A stretch of 64,000 nucleotides of DNA from assembly GCA_002482845.1 (NCBI GenBank), contig DLGT01000005.1, forward strand, positions 12,418-76,417. Reading direction: 5' to 3'. The translations under genes were made by a program, and so were the position numbers. Shown piece after piece: positions 1 through 7,691 of this stretch (within the stretch, counting starts at the first letter, position 1; each line of letters starts with the position of its first letter). Under the pieces are notes generated by a model. That model worked only from the letters and a program-made list of their open reading frames with translations, was not told where the DNA came from and ran no database searches. This stretch comes from Saprospiraceae bacterium UBA7687. Its GTDB lineage: Bacteria > Bacteroidota > Bacteroidia > Chitinophagales > Saprospiraceae.

Positions 1-548
1 ACTCTTGGTAATTTTGCAATTAGATTCATTGAATCTTCATACATCACATCCCAATAGTCATTTTTGCTCATACCATCTTCGTATTGCTGAGCAAAAATAC
101 TTTCAGACTGCATAGCCAACACTGCAATACTAAACTGCGTCATCGGGTGTGTGTCTTTTGGAAGTGCTTCTAGTGTGTCGAACACATGTGAAGGAATATC
201 ACTTCTTTTTGCCCACTCAGATGATAGCCAATTTACTTCTTCAATTGTTGGAATCTCTCCAACCATCATCAGCCAAAATAAACCTTCTGGTAATGGCTCC
301 TTGCCGTTTGGAACACGTGGTAAAAGATCTCTCAACTGAGGTATATTATAGCCACGGAATCTGATACCTTCTTCAGGATCAAGCGATGATGTATCCCAAA
401 TCATACTCCTTACGCTACGCATACCGCCTATGAGTTGTTCTATGGTAACTTCATCTACTTTTTTATCACCATGATCTTTTAAAATACTTTTTATCTCAGC
501 TTTGAGGGCAGCTGATTTTTGGTAAAACTTTTCCTTTAATGGATCCAT
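1..548 (-). CDS. gltA: citrate synthase, mitochondrial-like type, N-terminal part (runs off the window)
   Basis: The gene reads leftwards from the ATG at 548 and is still open at base 1, so about 182 residues are visible. Citrate synthase condenses acetyl-CoA with oxaloacetate at entry to the TCA cycle. The translation contains FRGYNIPQLRDLLP, then EPLPEGLFWLMMVGEIPT, WLSSEWAKRSDIPSHV and YEDSMNLIAKLP. These are close to the pig/yeast mitochondrial enzyme as I remember it and unlike the hexameric E. coli GltA. The catalytic histidines and aspartate lie beyond the window edge. A weak TAnnTTTG-like box on the minus strand (666-673) could be its promoter. The family is confident; completeness cannot be judged. 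Confidence 0.9.
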   Translation of the reverse strand, partial: MDPLKEKFYQKSAALKAEIKSILKDHGDKKVDEVTIEQLIGGMRSVRSMIWDTSSLDPEEGIRFRGYNIPQLRDLLPRVPNGKEPLPEGLFWLMMVGEIPTIEEVNWLSSEWAKRSDIPSHVFDTLEALPKDTHPMTQFSIAVLAMQSESIFAQQYEDGMSKNDYWDVMYEDSMNLIAKLPR

Positions 549-825
549 TGTTCTGGGATTAAATGCTTTAATTGTATTAATGATATATTTAGTAAAACGA
601 ATTTGGTTAAAATCCTTTGTTTGATCTTGAAATCATGCGCTAAAATACTAAAATATATTTGATTTCAAATTTAAAAATGAAAATTTGAGCAAAAAGTCGA
701 TTATTTAAAATGATTTTAATCACTATTTCACTTTAAAAATCAGCTGTTTCATGAAATATAAATTTGATAATATTTATTTTTTATATTTTTAATTCTAAAA
801 TATTATATTATAAAGAACAAAAAAA

Positions 826-2343
826 CTAGTCTGCCATCAATTTATCAAATATATCTACTGATTTTATAAGTCTAGTACCACCTTCTGAAGCACCTATTAT
901 GGATACTGTTTGAATTAAGTCAGGACCTTGCATAGTGCCGCAAATTCCAATTCTCATAATAGGCATTATTTCACCCATTTTGAGTGATTGGTCAGCTATG
1001 TACCCCTTGATCACTTGCTCAATTTTTAATGCATCGTTTTCACCAAGATCAAAGAGTTTTTGGCCTATCGTTTTAATGTGGCTACCATTTTCCTTTTTAT
1101 ATTTTTTCTTGATGGTTTCGTCATCATAAACATGTGGTGCCTCAAAGAAAAATCTGGCATTTGATATGATTTCATCTGCTTTGTGTACCCTTTCCTTCAT
1201 TTGTCCACATACATCTGCTAGATACTCTATGGACACATGATAATTGGCATCAATTGCTTGATTTTGAATCAAGTAAGCAAGTTTTAGATTGTCAGAATGT
1301 ATCAAATATTGTTGATTAAACCACTTCGCTTTGTCTATATCAAATCTTGCTCCGGCTTTTACGATTTTTTCGATGCTAAATGCTTCTGATAGTTCTTCTA
1401 TATTAAATAATTCTTGATCATTACCTGGGCTCCAACCCAACATTGCCAAAAAGTTTAATACTGCATCTGGTAAATAGCCATCTTCTCTGAATCCCGTAAA
1501 GTTATCTTCTTCATGGTCACTATCCCATGATATTGGAAATACAGGAAATCCAAATTTTGCTCCATCTCTTTTACTCAATTTGCCTTGACCTGTCGGTTTT
1601 AGTATCAGCGGTAAATGTGCAAATTTAGGGGCTGTCCAACCAAAACATCTATACATAAATACATGATGCGGCGTACTCGAAAGCCATTCTTCTCCACGTA
1701 TGACATGCGTGATTTGCATCAAATGGTCGTCCACAATATTTGCAAGGTGATAAGTGGGCATTCCGTCACCTTTTAAGATTACTTTATCATCAAGCTCACT
1801 GCTATTAAACGCGACGTGTCCTCTGATTTCATCGTCAAAAGCTATGGTTTCATTTGCTGGTATTTTGAGACGTACTGCAATATGCTCTCCAGCTGCAAGA
1901 AGTTCAGCAACCTTATCAGCAGGTAATGAAAGACTATTTTTCAATCTAGTTCGCGAATTGCTATCATATTTGAACGTTTGATCCGTTTGTCTCATCGTTT
2001 CCAGCTCTTCAGGTGTGTCAAAAGCATAGTAAGCATGCCCATCTGCAAGTAATCTATCTGCATACTCCTTGTAAATCGATTTTCTTTCTGATTGTCTGTA
2101 AGGGCCAAAATCTCCACCAAAGCCAGGACCTTCTTGTGGTAATAAACCAAACCAAGTTAGGGATTCGATAATATATTCTTCCGCACCAGGTACATATCTT
2201 GTTTGATCGGTATCTTCTATACGAAGTATAAAAGTACCATTATTCTTTTTTGCAAAAAGATAATTATAAAGGGCTGTCCTCACGCCACCTATATGTAATG
2301 GTCCTGTCGGACTAGGGGCAAATCTTACTCTCACTGTGCTCAT
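826..2343 (-). CDS. gltX: glutamyl-tRNA synthetase
   Basis: Class I aminoacyl-tRNA synthetase that charges tRNA-Glu with glutamate. The 505-residue length is normal for the family. The HIGH signature appears as HIGG at residues 17-20, just after SPTGPL, and the KMSKS loop as KLSKR at 255-259. The C-terminal half, after about residue 330, is the helical anticodon-binding part. The region around residues 95-125 has no cysteine cluster, so this version lacks the zinc site seen in some GluRS. It is transcribed divergently from the deacetylase at 2504. It is probably monocistronic, because the next gene on the same strand (citrate synthase) is 277 bp away. Confidence 0.97.
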   Translation of the reverse strand: MSTVRVRFAPSPTGPLHIGGVRTALYNYLFAKKNNGTFILRIEDTDQTRYVPGAEEYIIESLTWFGLLPQEGPGFGGDFGPYRQSERKSIYKEYADRLLADGHAYYAFDTPEELETMRQTDQTFKYDSNSRTRLKNSLSLPADKVAELLAAGEHIAVRLKIPANETIAFDDEIRGHVAFNSSELDDKVILKGDGMPTYHLANIVDDHLMQITHVIRGEEWLSSTPHHVFMYRCFGWTAPKFAHLPLILKPTGQGKLSKRDGAKFGFPVFPISWDSDHEEDNFTGFREDGYLPDAVLNFLAMLGWSPGNDQELFNIEELSEAFSIEKIVKAGARFDIDKAKWFNQQYLIHSDNLKLAYLIQNQAIDANYHVSIEYLADVCGQMKERVHKADEIISNARFFFEAPHVYDDETIKKKYKKENGSHIKTIGQKLFDLGENDALKIEQVIKGYIADQSLKMGEIMPIMRIGICGTMQGPDLIQTVSIIGASEGGTRLIKSVDIFDKLMAD

Positions 2344-2389
2344 AATGTCTAAAATATTACTTTTTATTAAAAAATTTGTTAATTTTTCT

Positions 2390-2422
2390 CAAATTTACAA
2401 ACACAAAGGTCACATTTCTCAA
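2390..2422 (-). promoter_or_regulatory. Bacteroidota-type promoter for gltX
   Basis: On the minus strand TAAATTTG (2390-2397) fits the -7 box TAnnTTTG, with a TTG (2420-2422) 22 bases upstream as the -33 element. It lies about 50 bases before the gltX start. The motif is visible; its activity is inferred. Confidence 0.45.
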
Positions 2423-2503
2423 AATGCTACGTTATGTATTATATACGCTTTGAAAATAAGCTGTAAAATTAATCCTAAATGCTGATATCAGCAAAATTAT
2501 ATT

Positions 2504-3136
2504 ATGTACTTAGTAAAAACTCCACCTCTTATTAAAACAATATTTTCCGATTTAGTTTGGAATATTGACACAAATGATAAAAAAGTCTTCATCACATTTG
2601 ATGATGGCCCTATTCCAGAGTTGACTCCTTGGGTCTTAGATGTATTACAAGACTACGGTTTTACGGCAACTTTCTTTTGTGTGGGAGACAATGTAAAAAA
2701 ATATCCACATCTACATGATAGAATACTTTCTGAAGGCCATTCTGTAGGAAATCACACATTCAACCACCTGAATGGATGGAATACAGACAATGAAGATTAC
2801 ATCAGCAATGTAGCTCTTTGCGATATGTATGTAGCTTCTAACCTATTCAGACCGCCTTACGGAAAATTAAAACCAGGTCAATCACAAGTTATAAAACAAG
2901 ACAAAACCATTGTAATGTGGGATGTTTTGAGTGGCGATTTTGATGTAAATATCTCTGAAGAAAAGTGCCTAAGTAATGTGATGAACAATTATAAACCGGG
3001 TTCGATTATTGTTTTTCATGACAATGTGAAGGCAGAAAAAAAGTTAAAATACGTGCTTCCTCTTTTTCTTAAAGAATTGGCTGAAAATGGATTTGTATCC
3101 GAAAGTCTTGAATGCCTTGTACCTGCATATGCTTAA
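2504..3136 (+). CDS. polysaccharide deacetylase family protein (NodB domain, CE4)
   Basis: A metal-dependent deacetylase that removes N- or O-acetyl groups from polysaccharides or peptidoglycan-like polymers. The 210 residues are essentially one NodB domain. Motif 1 is TFDDGP (Asp33, Asp34). The metal-binding H-x3-H is His84 and His88 within SVGNHTFNH. Motif 3 is RPPYG (116-120), followed by a WDVLSGDFD stretch and a late FHD. No signal peptide or membrane segment precedes the domain, so export is not evident; it may act in the cytoplasm or use another route. Its end overlaps the next start by 8 bases, suggesting translational coupling with the START-domain protein. The true substrate cannot be told from sequence. 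Confidence 0.9.
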   Translation: MYLVKTPPLIKTIFSDLVWNIDTNDKKVFITFDDGPIPELTPWVLDVLQDYGFTATFFCVGDNVKKYPHLHDRILSEGHSVGNHTFNHLNGWNTDNEDYISNVALCDMYVASNLFRPPYGKLKPGQSQVIKQDKTIVMWDVLSGDFDVNISEEKCLSNVMNNYKPGSIIVFHDNVKAEKKLKYVLPLFLKELAENGFVSESLECLVPAYA

Positions 3137-3737
3137 GTATTTGGTCATCTTTACTTGTTTTTTAAGTCTTTTGTCAACAACTGCAGCACAAAAAGATTGG
3201 AAAATAGTATCAAACAAAGATAATATTACGCTTTGGACCAAGGATTTTCCTAATTCAGAAATCAAGCAATTTAAGCTTAAAACCATTATCAAAGCGGATT
3301 TTGAAAAAGCATATACCGTACTCAAGGATGTAGAACGCATGAATCTTTGGTATGACCGAGTGAGCAGTGTCACTTTACTTAAAAGAAATTCACCAAATGA
3401 AGGTATTTATTTGCTTGAATATGGACTTCCTTTCCCATTTGAAAATAGAATTGCCACCATCCGTGGTGTAATTGATTATAATAAAGATAAAGGGAAAATT
3501 ACGGTCAATACGAGTTATCATGCTTTTGAACTGCCAAAAAATAAGTCGGAAATGCTACAAATTAAAACCATTGGTAGTTCTTGGGAAGTCAACAAATTGC
3601 CTAATGGTCAAATCGAAATAATCCATTCAGGCCATATGAATCCAGGTGGAAATATACCAAATTGGCTGATTAATGATGGCGTCACATCTGGACCTATCAA
3701 AACCATAAAAGCTTTCAAAAAGAGACTGTCTTTGTAG
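3129..3737 (+). CDS. secreted START-domain (SRPBCC-like) lipid-binding protein
   Basis: A 202-residue protein with an N-terminal signal peptide (MLKYLVIFTCFLSLLSTTAAQ), then a START-like fold: a KDWKIVSNKDNITLW opening, the KADFEKAYTVLKDVERMNLWYDR stretch that typically forms the long early helix, and a C-terminal helix near IKTIKAFKKRL. START domains bind lipids or sterols in a hydrophobic tunnel; the ligand here is unknown. I chose the ATG at 3129 over the in-frame ATG at 3087 because it places the signal peptide at the N-terminus and gives a short 8-base overlap with the deacetylase. It converges with dnaX, leaving only 10 bases between the stops. Confidence 0.75.
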   Translation: MLKYLVIFTCFLSLLSTTAAQKDWKIVSNKDNITLWTKDFPNSEIKQFKLKTIIKADFEKAYTVLKDVERMNLWYDRVSSVTLLKRNSPNEGIYLLEYGLPFPFENRIATIRGVIDYNKDKGKITVNTSYHAFELPKNKSEMLQIKTIGSSWEVNKLPNGQIEIIHSGHMNPGGNIPNWLINDGVTSGPIKTIKAFKKRLSL

Positions 3738-3747
3738 CTTCAAAAGT

Positions 3748-5535
3748 TTACACTTCTGTATCCAACTTTAGGCCAAATTTTCTTGTAAATGAACCTAAAT
3801 CAGGATTTTTTTCTAGCATGACCATATATCTTTCTCTTTGTGTCATGGCTTGAATAGGTTTGCTTTCTTCAAAATCTGGAAATTGAGATCTATCCACTGT
3901 TATATTAAAAATTAAGTCATGTGCTCCGAGTTCATCCCTCAATTTGTCTAAAAGATTGACTTCTTGGATGATCATATCCTTAGATACTTGGGTAGGTACG
4001 ATGGCACTTATCGTTTTTTCTTCAAGACTTAATTTAGCCAGATTTAACGCCGACTGTACACTTTTTGAAGGGTTGTGTTCTGAATAACTTCGCCATATTT
4101 CATTGACTTGGTCGATATTGAGATTCTTTCTCGCTTCTGCTTTTGTAGCTTCTGCTTGTCTTATGCTCTCTCTGATAGCATCTATGCCAGACAACTTTTT
4201 GAAATCTGGTTTGACCGTAACTTCAGGCGCAAGTGCAGAAACAGGAATGGGTTCAGGCTTAGATTCCACAATTTGATGCTGTGGTGTTTGTACAATTTGA
4301 GGCGTATTTGTACTCACGGATGGCGTGAAAGCAGGATTTGTAATCGATGGTGACTCCACTTTTGGAGTAGAAACAGGCGTTTCGCTTACGACATCAGTTT
4401 TTTTTTCCTGCGTCGTCCCGCTAAAGATATCTACTTCTAATGCTCTATTTAAAAAAGTGAGCTTACTTAATGCTAGTTCTACATTCAACCTCTTGTTTTT
4501 GGCTCTGATAAGGTCAATATCACATTGGTTCAGAATATTGAGACCTGACAGTAAAAATGAAGATTTAGCTAAGTTTGCTTGATGAAAATACCGTTTTTTA
4601 AGATCGTCACTCACTTCTAGTATGCTGATAGTAGCAGGAATTTTTGCCACCATCAAATCTCTGAAATGATCAGCAAGTCCTTGTAAAAAATGTTCTGCAT
4701 CAAACCCTTGCTTAACTATTTCGTTCAACGTCAGCAATACATCCGATATATCTTCACGCAAAAAAGCATCCGTAATTTTGAAATAATATTCATAATCGAG
4801 CAAGTTTAGATTAGCCACTACATCTTTATATGTGATGACATTGCCTGTGGAGCTCGATATTTTGTCAAAAATAGAAAGTGCATCTCTCATCGCACCATCA
4901 GCCTTATTGGCTATAATATGAAGCGCTTCTTCATCTGCTTGGAGACCTTCCTTTTCACATATTTTTTTGAGTTGGGTGACTGCATCCGCTATCTGAATTC
5001 TCTTGAAATCAAATATCTGACACCTAGACAAAATCGTAGGAAGGACCTTGTGCTTTTCTGTGGTTGCCAAGATAAAAATAGCATATGAAGGCGGCTCTTC
5101 AAGTGTTTTAAGGAATGCATTAAAGGCCTGAGTCGATAGCATATGTACCTCATCTATGATAAAAACCTTATACTTTCCTTGTTGAGGTTGGAATCTGACT
5201 TGTTCTATAAGCGTCCTGATGTTATCCACACTATTGTTGGATGCAGCATCTAATTCCAATATATTGAAAGATGCATTTTCATTAAAAGCAGTACATGATC
5301 CACAAGTATTACAAGCTTCTACCTTATTGATAGGATGCTCGCAATTTATGATTTTAGCAAGGATACGAGCGCAAGTCGTTTTACCTACTCCACGTGGTCC
5401 AGTAAATAAAAATGCGTGAGCTAAATGGTCCGTTTGCAGGGCATTTTTTAATGTTTTGGCAACGTGATCTTGGCCAATCACTTCATCAAAAGTGGTAGGA
5501 CGGTATTTACGTGCGGATACTACAAACTTGCTCAT
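3748..5535 (-). CDS. dnaX: DNA polymerase III subunit gamma/tau
   Basis: Clamp-loader ATPase that loads the sliding clamp and links the replicative polymerase to the helicase. Counted from the longer in-frame start at 5544, Walker A is GPRGVGKT (49-56), the four zinc cysteines are C68, C78, C81 and C84, Walker B is DEVH (131-134), and a sensor SRC follows. After about residue 370 comes a Pro/Thr/Ser-rich linker and a tau-like C-terminal domain. I place the start at the second ATG (5535, MSKFVVSARKYRP, 595 aa). A promoter box ends only 8 bases before 5544, and family members start right at this motif. No frameshift slippery site was looked for in detail. Confidence 0.95.
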   Translation of the reverse strand: MSKFVVSARKYRPTTFDEVIGQDHVAKTLKNALQTDHLAHAFLFTGPRGVGKTTCARILAKIINCEHPINKVEACNTCGSCTAFNENASFNILELDAASNNSVDNIRTLIEQVRFQPQQGKYKVFIIDEVHMLSTQAFNAFLKTLEEPPSYAIFILATTEKHKVLPTILSRCQIFDFKRIQIADAVTQLKKICEKEGLQADEEALHIIANKADGAMRDALSIFDKISSSTGNVITYKDVVANLNLLDYEYYFKITDAFLREDISDVLLTLNEIVKQGFDAEHFLQGLADHFRDLMVAKIPATISILEVSDDLKKRYFHQANLAKSSFLLSGLNILNQCDIDLIRAKNKRLNVELALSKLTFLNRALEVDIFSGTTQEKKTDVVSETPVSTPKVESPSITNPAFTPSVSTNTPQIVQTPQHQIVESKPEPIPVSALAPEVTVKPDFKKLSGIDAIRESIRQAEATKAEARKNLNIDQVNEIWRSYSEHNPSKSVQSALNLAKLSLEEKTISAIVPTQVSKDMIIQEVNLLDKLRDELGAHDLIFNITVDRSQFPDFEESKPIQAMTQRERYMVMLEKNPDLGSFTRKFGLKLDTEV

Positions 5536-5552
5536 ATAGCTCAAATATCTTG

Positions 5553-5560
5553 CAAAAGTA
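5553..5560 (-). promoter_or_regulatory. -7 box of the dnaX promoter
   Basis: TACTTTTG on the minus strand matches TAnnTTTG. Transcription would begin around 5546-5549, almost on top of the upstream ATG (5544). This favours the ATG at 5535 and implies a very short leader. Confidence 0.45.
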
Positions 5561-5818
5561 GAAAATATCTTTGGATTCTGTTAGACCTAAATGATCTTAT
5601 CTAAAATAAAAAGGATGTTTATTTTCCAAATTAATAACAATTAAATTATATTTTGCCTTGTCTTTTACACCAAAATCAATAGTTAAAGCATCTTTACATC
5701 AAGTAGTTACAGACCATGTGAGATCTAAGGCCTGATCATCAAGCAATTTTTGACTACCAAAGTCGCGACTTGAATATTTGTTAAAATCATTTTTCCAAAA
5801 TTTTAAAATATTCAAGAT

Positions 5819-6562
5819 ATGTCATGGAATAACCATCCCGCTTGGGATAAAAACAGACCCGTATTTTTTCAACTTGGTATGGTAATAGCATTGGCTCTAG
5901 CCAATATTGTTATGAATTATGAAGGCACAAAACCTGATTATTCAGAATATGATCTAGAAGATGTTAATCCTGTGTTTTCTGCTTCTGAAATTAGAACACA
6001 TCGGATTGCACCAGAGATGATCAAAAAAGAAATTCCTTTAGTAAAAAAAGTTGATCCATTTATCGCAAAGATCATTACTACTAATCAACCTATTATTGCG
6101 CCTGTAGAAATTCATCAGCCAAAAATAACCGAAAGTTTTGTAGAAAACTCATTGCCTACTACTATAGAAATACCAGAAGTAGTGCTTGTAAAGACGGAAC
6201 CAGACAAAATTCACAACATCACTGAAAAGATGCCAACACTAGCTTCATGTGAAGGTTTGACTAGTGAAGCTGAAAGACGTGTTTGTACGCAAAATGCGAT
6301 GTTAGAATACATTTACAAACATTTAAAATATCCTGATGTAGCGCGTCAAAATGAAATTGAAGGATCTGTCATCATTTCATTTGTAGTAGATAAAACAGGA
6401 AAATTAAAAGATCTTGAAATCGTCAGAGATATTGGTGCAGGATGTGGCGTAGCTGCATCAAAAGTTATCAAAGGTCTATCAGATTGGTCTCCCGGATATC
6501 ATAATGATCATGCCGTAAATGTCAAATACACCATTCCTATAAGTTTCAAATTGTCGAGATAA
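5819..6562 (+). CDS. TonB-like energy transducer / TonB C-terminal domain protein
   Basis: A 247-residue protein with one hydrophobic segment near residues 17-33 (inner-membrane anchor), a long periplasmic linker with Pro/Val/Ile-rich stretches, and a C-terminal TonB domain (about 160-247). Recognisable pieces are IYKHLKYPDVARQNEIEGSV, FVVDKTGKLKDLEIVRD and YTIPISFKL. Such proteins transmit proton-motive force to outer-membrane receptors. No ExbB/ExbD or receptor gene is adjacent, so its partners are unknown. A Cys pair in the domain (SCEGL and RVCTQ) may form a disulfide. Its stop overlaps the start of the next small gene (TAATG). Confidence 0.85.
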   Translation: MSWNNHPAWDKNRPVFFQLGMVIALALANIVMNYEGTKPDYSEYDLEDVNPVFSASEIRTHRIAPEMIKKEIPLVKKVDPFIAKIITTNQPIIAPVEIHQPKITESFVENSLPTTIEIPEVVLVKTEPDKIHNITEKMPTLASCEGLTSEAERRVCTQNAMLEYIYKHLKYPDVARQNEIEGSVIISFVVDKTGKLKDLEIVRDIGAGCGVAASKVIKGLSDWSPGYHNDHAVNVKYTIPISFKLSR

Positions 6563-6732
6563 TGAGTGATAATCTAAAATCCATACTTTTTATTATTGCC
6601 TTAATTGTAATATCCAATTGTGGAGCAGGATATATGGCATCAATAAAATCAAAGCAGCGAGAGAACTCAAGACTAATTGAATGTGCCAAAATGCGTGCAT
6701 CTTGTGAAGATAGTTTGTCTGAATATGCATGA
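6562..6732 (+). CDS. small lipoprotein-like protein, 56 aa, coupled to the TonB-like gene
   Basis: A short ORF starting inside the stop of the TonB-like gene (TAATG), the classic arrangement for translational coupling. It encodes a hydrophobic stretch (SILFIIALIVISNC) whose cysteine at residue 20 sits in a plausible lipobox. A charged tail with two further cysteines (LIECAKMRASCEDS) follows. I do not recognise a family. If real it would be a small membrane-anchored partner of the upstream protein. Coding support is the coupling, the sensible signal-like start and the fact that the downstream tRNA promoter begins only after its stop. Confidence 0.55.
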   Translation: MSDNLKSILFIIALIVISNCGAGYMASIKSKQRENSRLIECAKMRASCEDSLSEYA

Positions 6733-6766
6733 AATAAGATTGTAAAATAAAAAAAGATAGTCAATA

Positions 6767-6798
6767 TTGCTCTTTGTTTAATTTTACGCTTATATTTG
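6767..6798 (+). promoter_or_regulatory. promoter for the tRNA gene
   Basis: TTG (6767-6769), 21 bases, then TATATTTG (6791-6798). This is a good match to the Bacteroidota -33/-7 pattern and lies 26 bases before the mature tRNA 5' end. Confidence 0.6.
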
Positions 6799-6824
6799 CA
6801 CCCGTTTTGCAAGAAACGCATTTT

Positions 6825-6898
6825 GGCGTGGTAGCTCAGCTGGTTAGAGCGCGCGATTCATAATCGCGAGGTCGGCGGATCATGCCCGCCTCACGCTA
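6825..6898 (+). tRNA. tRNA-Met (anticodon CAU), with an unusual T-loop
   Basis: A cloverleaf folds by eye. The acceptor GGCGTGG pairs with TCACGCT with G-T at both ends. The D arm is GCTC/GAGC. The anticodon stem CGCGA/TCGCG carries loop TTCATAA, giving CAU. The T stem GGCGG/CCGCC encloses loop ATCATGC. CCA is not fully encoded. G1 paired with U72 argues against an initiator tRNA. Elongator Met is most likely, but a tRNA-Ile read through lysidine at C34 also carries CAT in the gene and cannot be excluded. The T-loop departs from TTCRANY: positions 54 and 58 read A and T instead of T and A. Confidence 0.88.
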
Positions 6899-6901
6899 CA
6901 A

Positions 6902-6933
6902 AAAAGCCCTTCAGTGTATGCTGAGGGGCTTTT
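6902..6933 (+). terminator. intrinsic terminator after the tRNA
   Basis: GCCCTTCAG (6906-6914) pairs with CTGAGGGGC (6921-6929) with one T-G wobble over a 6-base loop. It is flanked by A-run and T-run, so it could work in both directions. Confidence 0.8.
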
Positions 6934-7044
6934 CTGTTTTATACCCAATTTTACAAAAACAGTTACACTCTTAAGACAAAAAGTTACATTTTTTAAACCA
7001 TAAGCATCACACTGTGTTATCTCGCTCAAAATAATAAAGATATC

Positions 7045-7509
7045 ATGGGAAATTTTAAAGTTGGTGACAGAATACCTTCATTTAGTTCGGTTATAGAAGA
7101 TGGAACAACTATCACAGATAAAAGTATAGCTGGTAAAAAGGTCATATTATTTTTTTATCCAAAAGACGATAGTCCTACCTGTACAAAAGAAGCATGTAAC
7201 CTTAGAGATAATTACAAAATATTTCAGAAAAAAGGATTCACCATCTTCGGTATTAGTCCCGATAATGACAAAAAACATAAAAAATTTATTGATAAATACG
7301 AGTTACCATATTCTTTAATAGCAGATCCTGACAAATCCATTATTAATGCTTTTGGATATTTTGGTAAAAAAATATTTATGGGCAAAGAAGTAGAAGGTGT
7401 GTATAGAACCACTATCGCAATAGATGAAAACGGTATCATCACACACATCATTGACAATGTGGTGTCTGGAGAACATTCTACACAACTTTCTGAAGCTCTA
7501 GGTTTTTAA
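7045..7509 (+). CDS. bcp: thioredoxin-dependent thiol peroxidase (Bcp/PrxQ peroxiredoxin)
   Basis: A 154-residue atypical 2-Cys peroxiredoxin that reduces hydrogen peroxide and organic or lipid hydroperoxides using thioredoxin. The peroxidatic Cys46 and resolving Cys51 sit in SPTCTKEACNLRD, with the C-x4-C spacing typical of the Bcp alpha subgroup. FFYPKDDSPTCT is the usual active-site lead-in, and the late VYRTT carries the conserved arginine. No signal peptide, so cytoplasmic. A downstream inverted repeat (AGACTGTA at 7531-7538, TACAGTCT at 7577-7584) separates it from the leuA promoter; its role is unclear. Confidence 0.95.
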   Translation: MGNFKVGDRIPSFSSVIEDGTTITDKSIAGKKVILFFYPKDDSPTCTKEACNLRDNYKIFQKKGFTIFGISPDNDKKHKKFIDKYELPYSLIADPDKSIINAFGYFGKKIFMGKEVEGVYRTTIAIDENGIITHIIDNVVSGEHSTQLSEALGF

Positions 7510-7626
7510 CAGCTACTTATTAGTTCTTTCAGACTGTAAAATATATTAATACAAATCATTGATTATCTGTTAAATATACAGTCTAAGGTTTACTTGAAGA
7601 TTGTATCATTTATTTACATTTGACCA

Positions 7627-7655
7627 TTGATTTTATAATCCACAAGGTACTTTTG
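7627..7655 (+). promoter_or_regulatory. promoter for the leu operon
   Basis: TTG (7627-7629), 18 bases, then TACTTTTG (7648-7655). Transcription would start near 7662. That excludes the longest leuA ORF start (7620) and supports the ATG at 7692 with a leader of about 30 bases, too short for an attenuator. Confidence 0.55.
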
Positions 7656-7691
7656 TTGTTCAGAGTTTATCTCAACAAATTTCAAAAGTAT

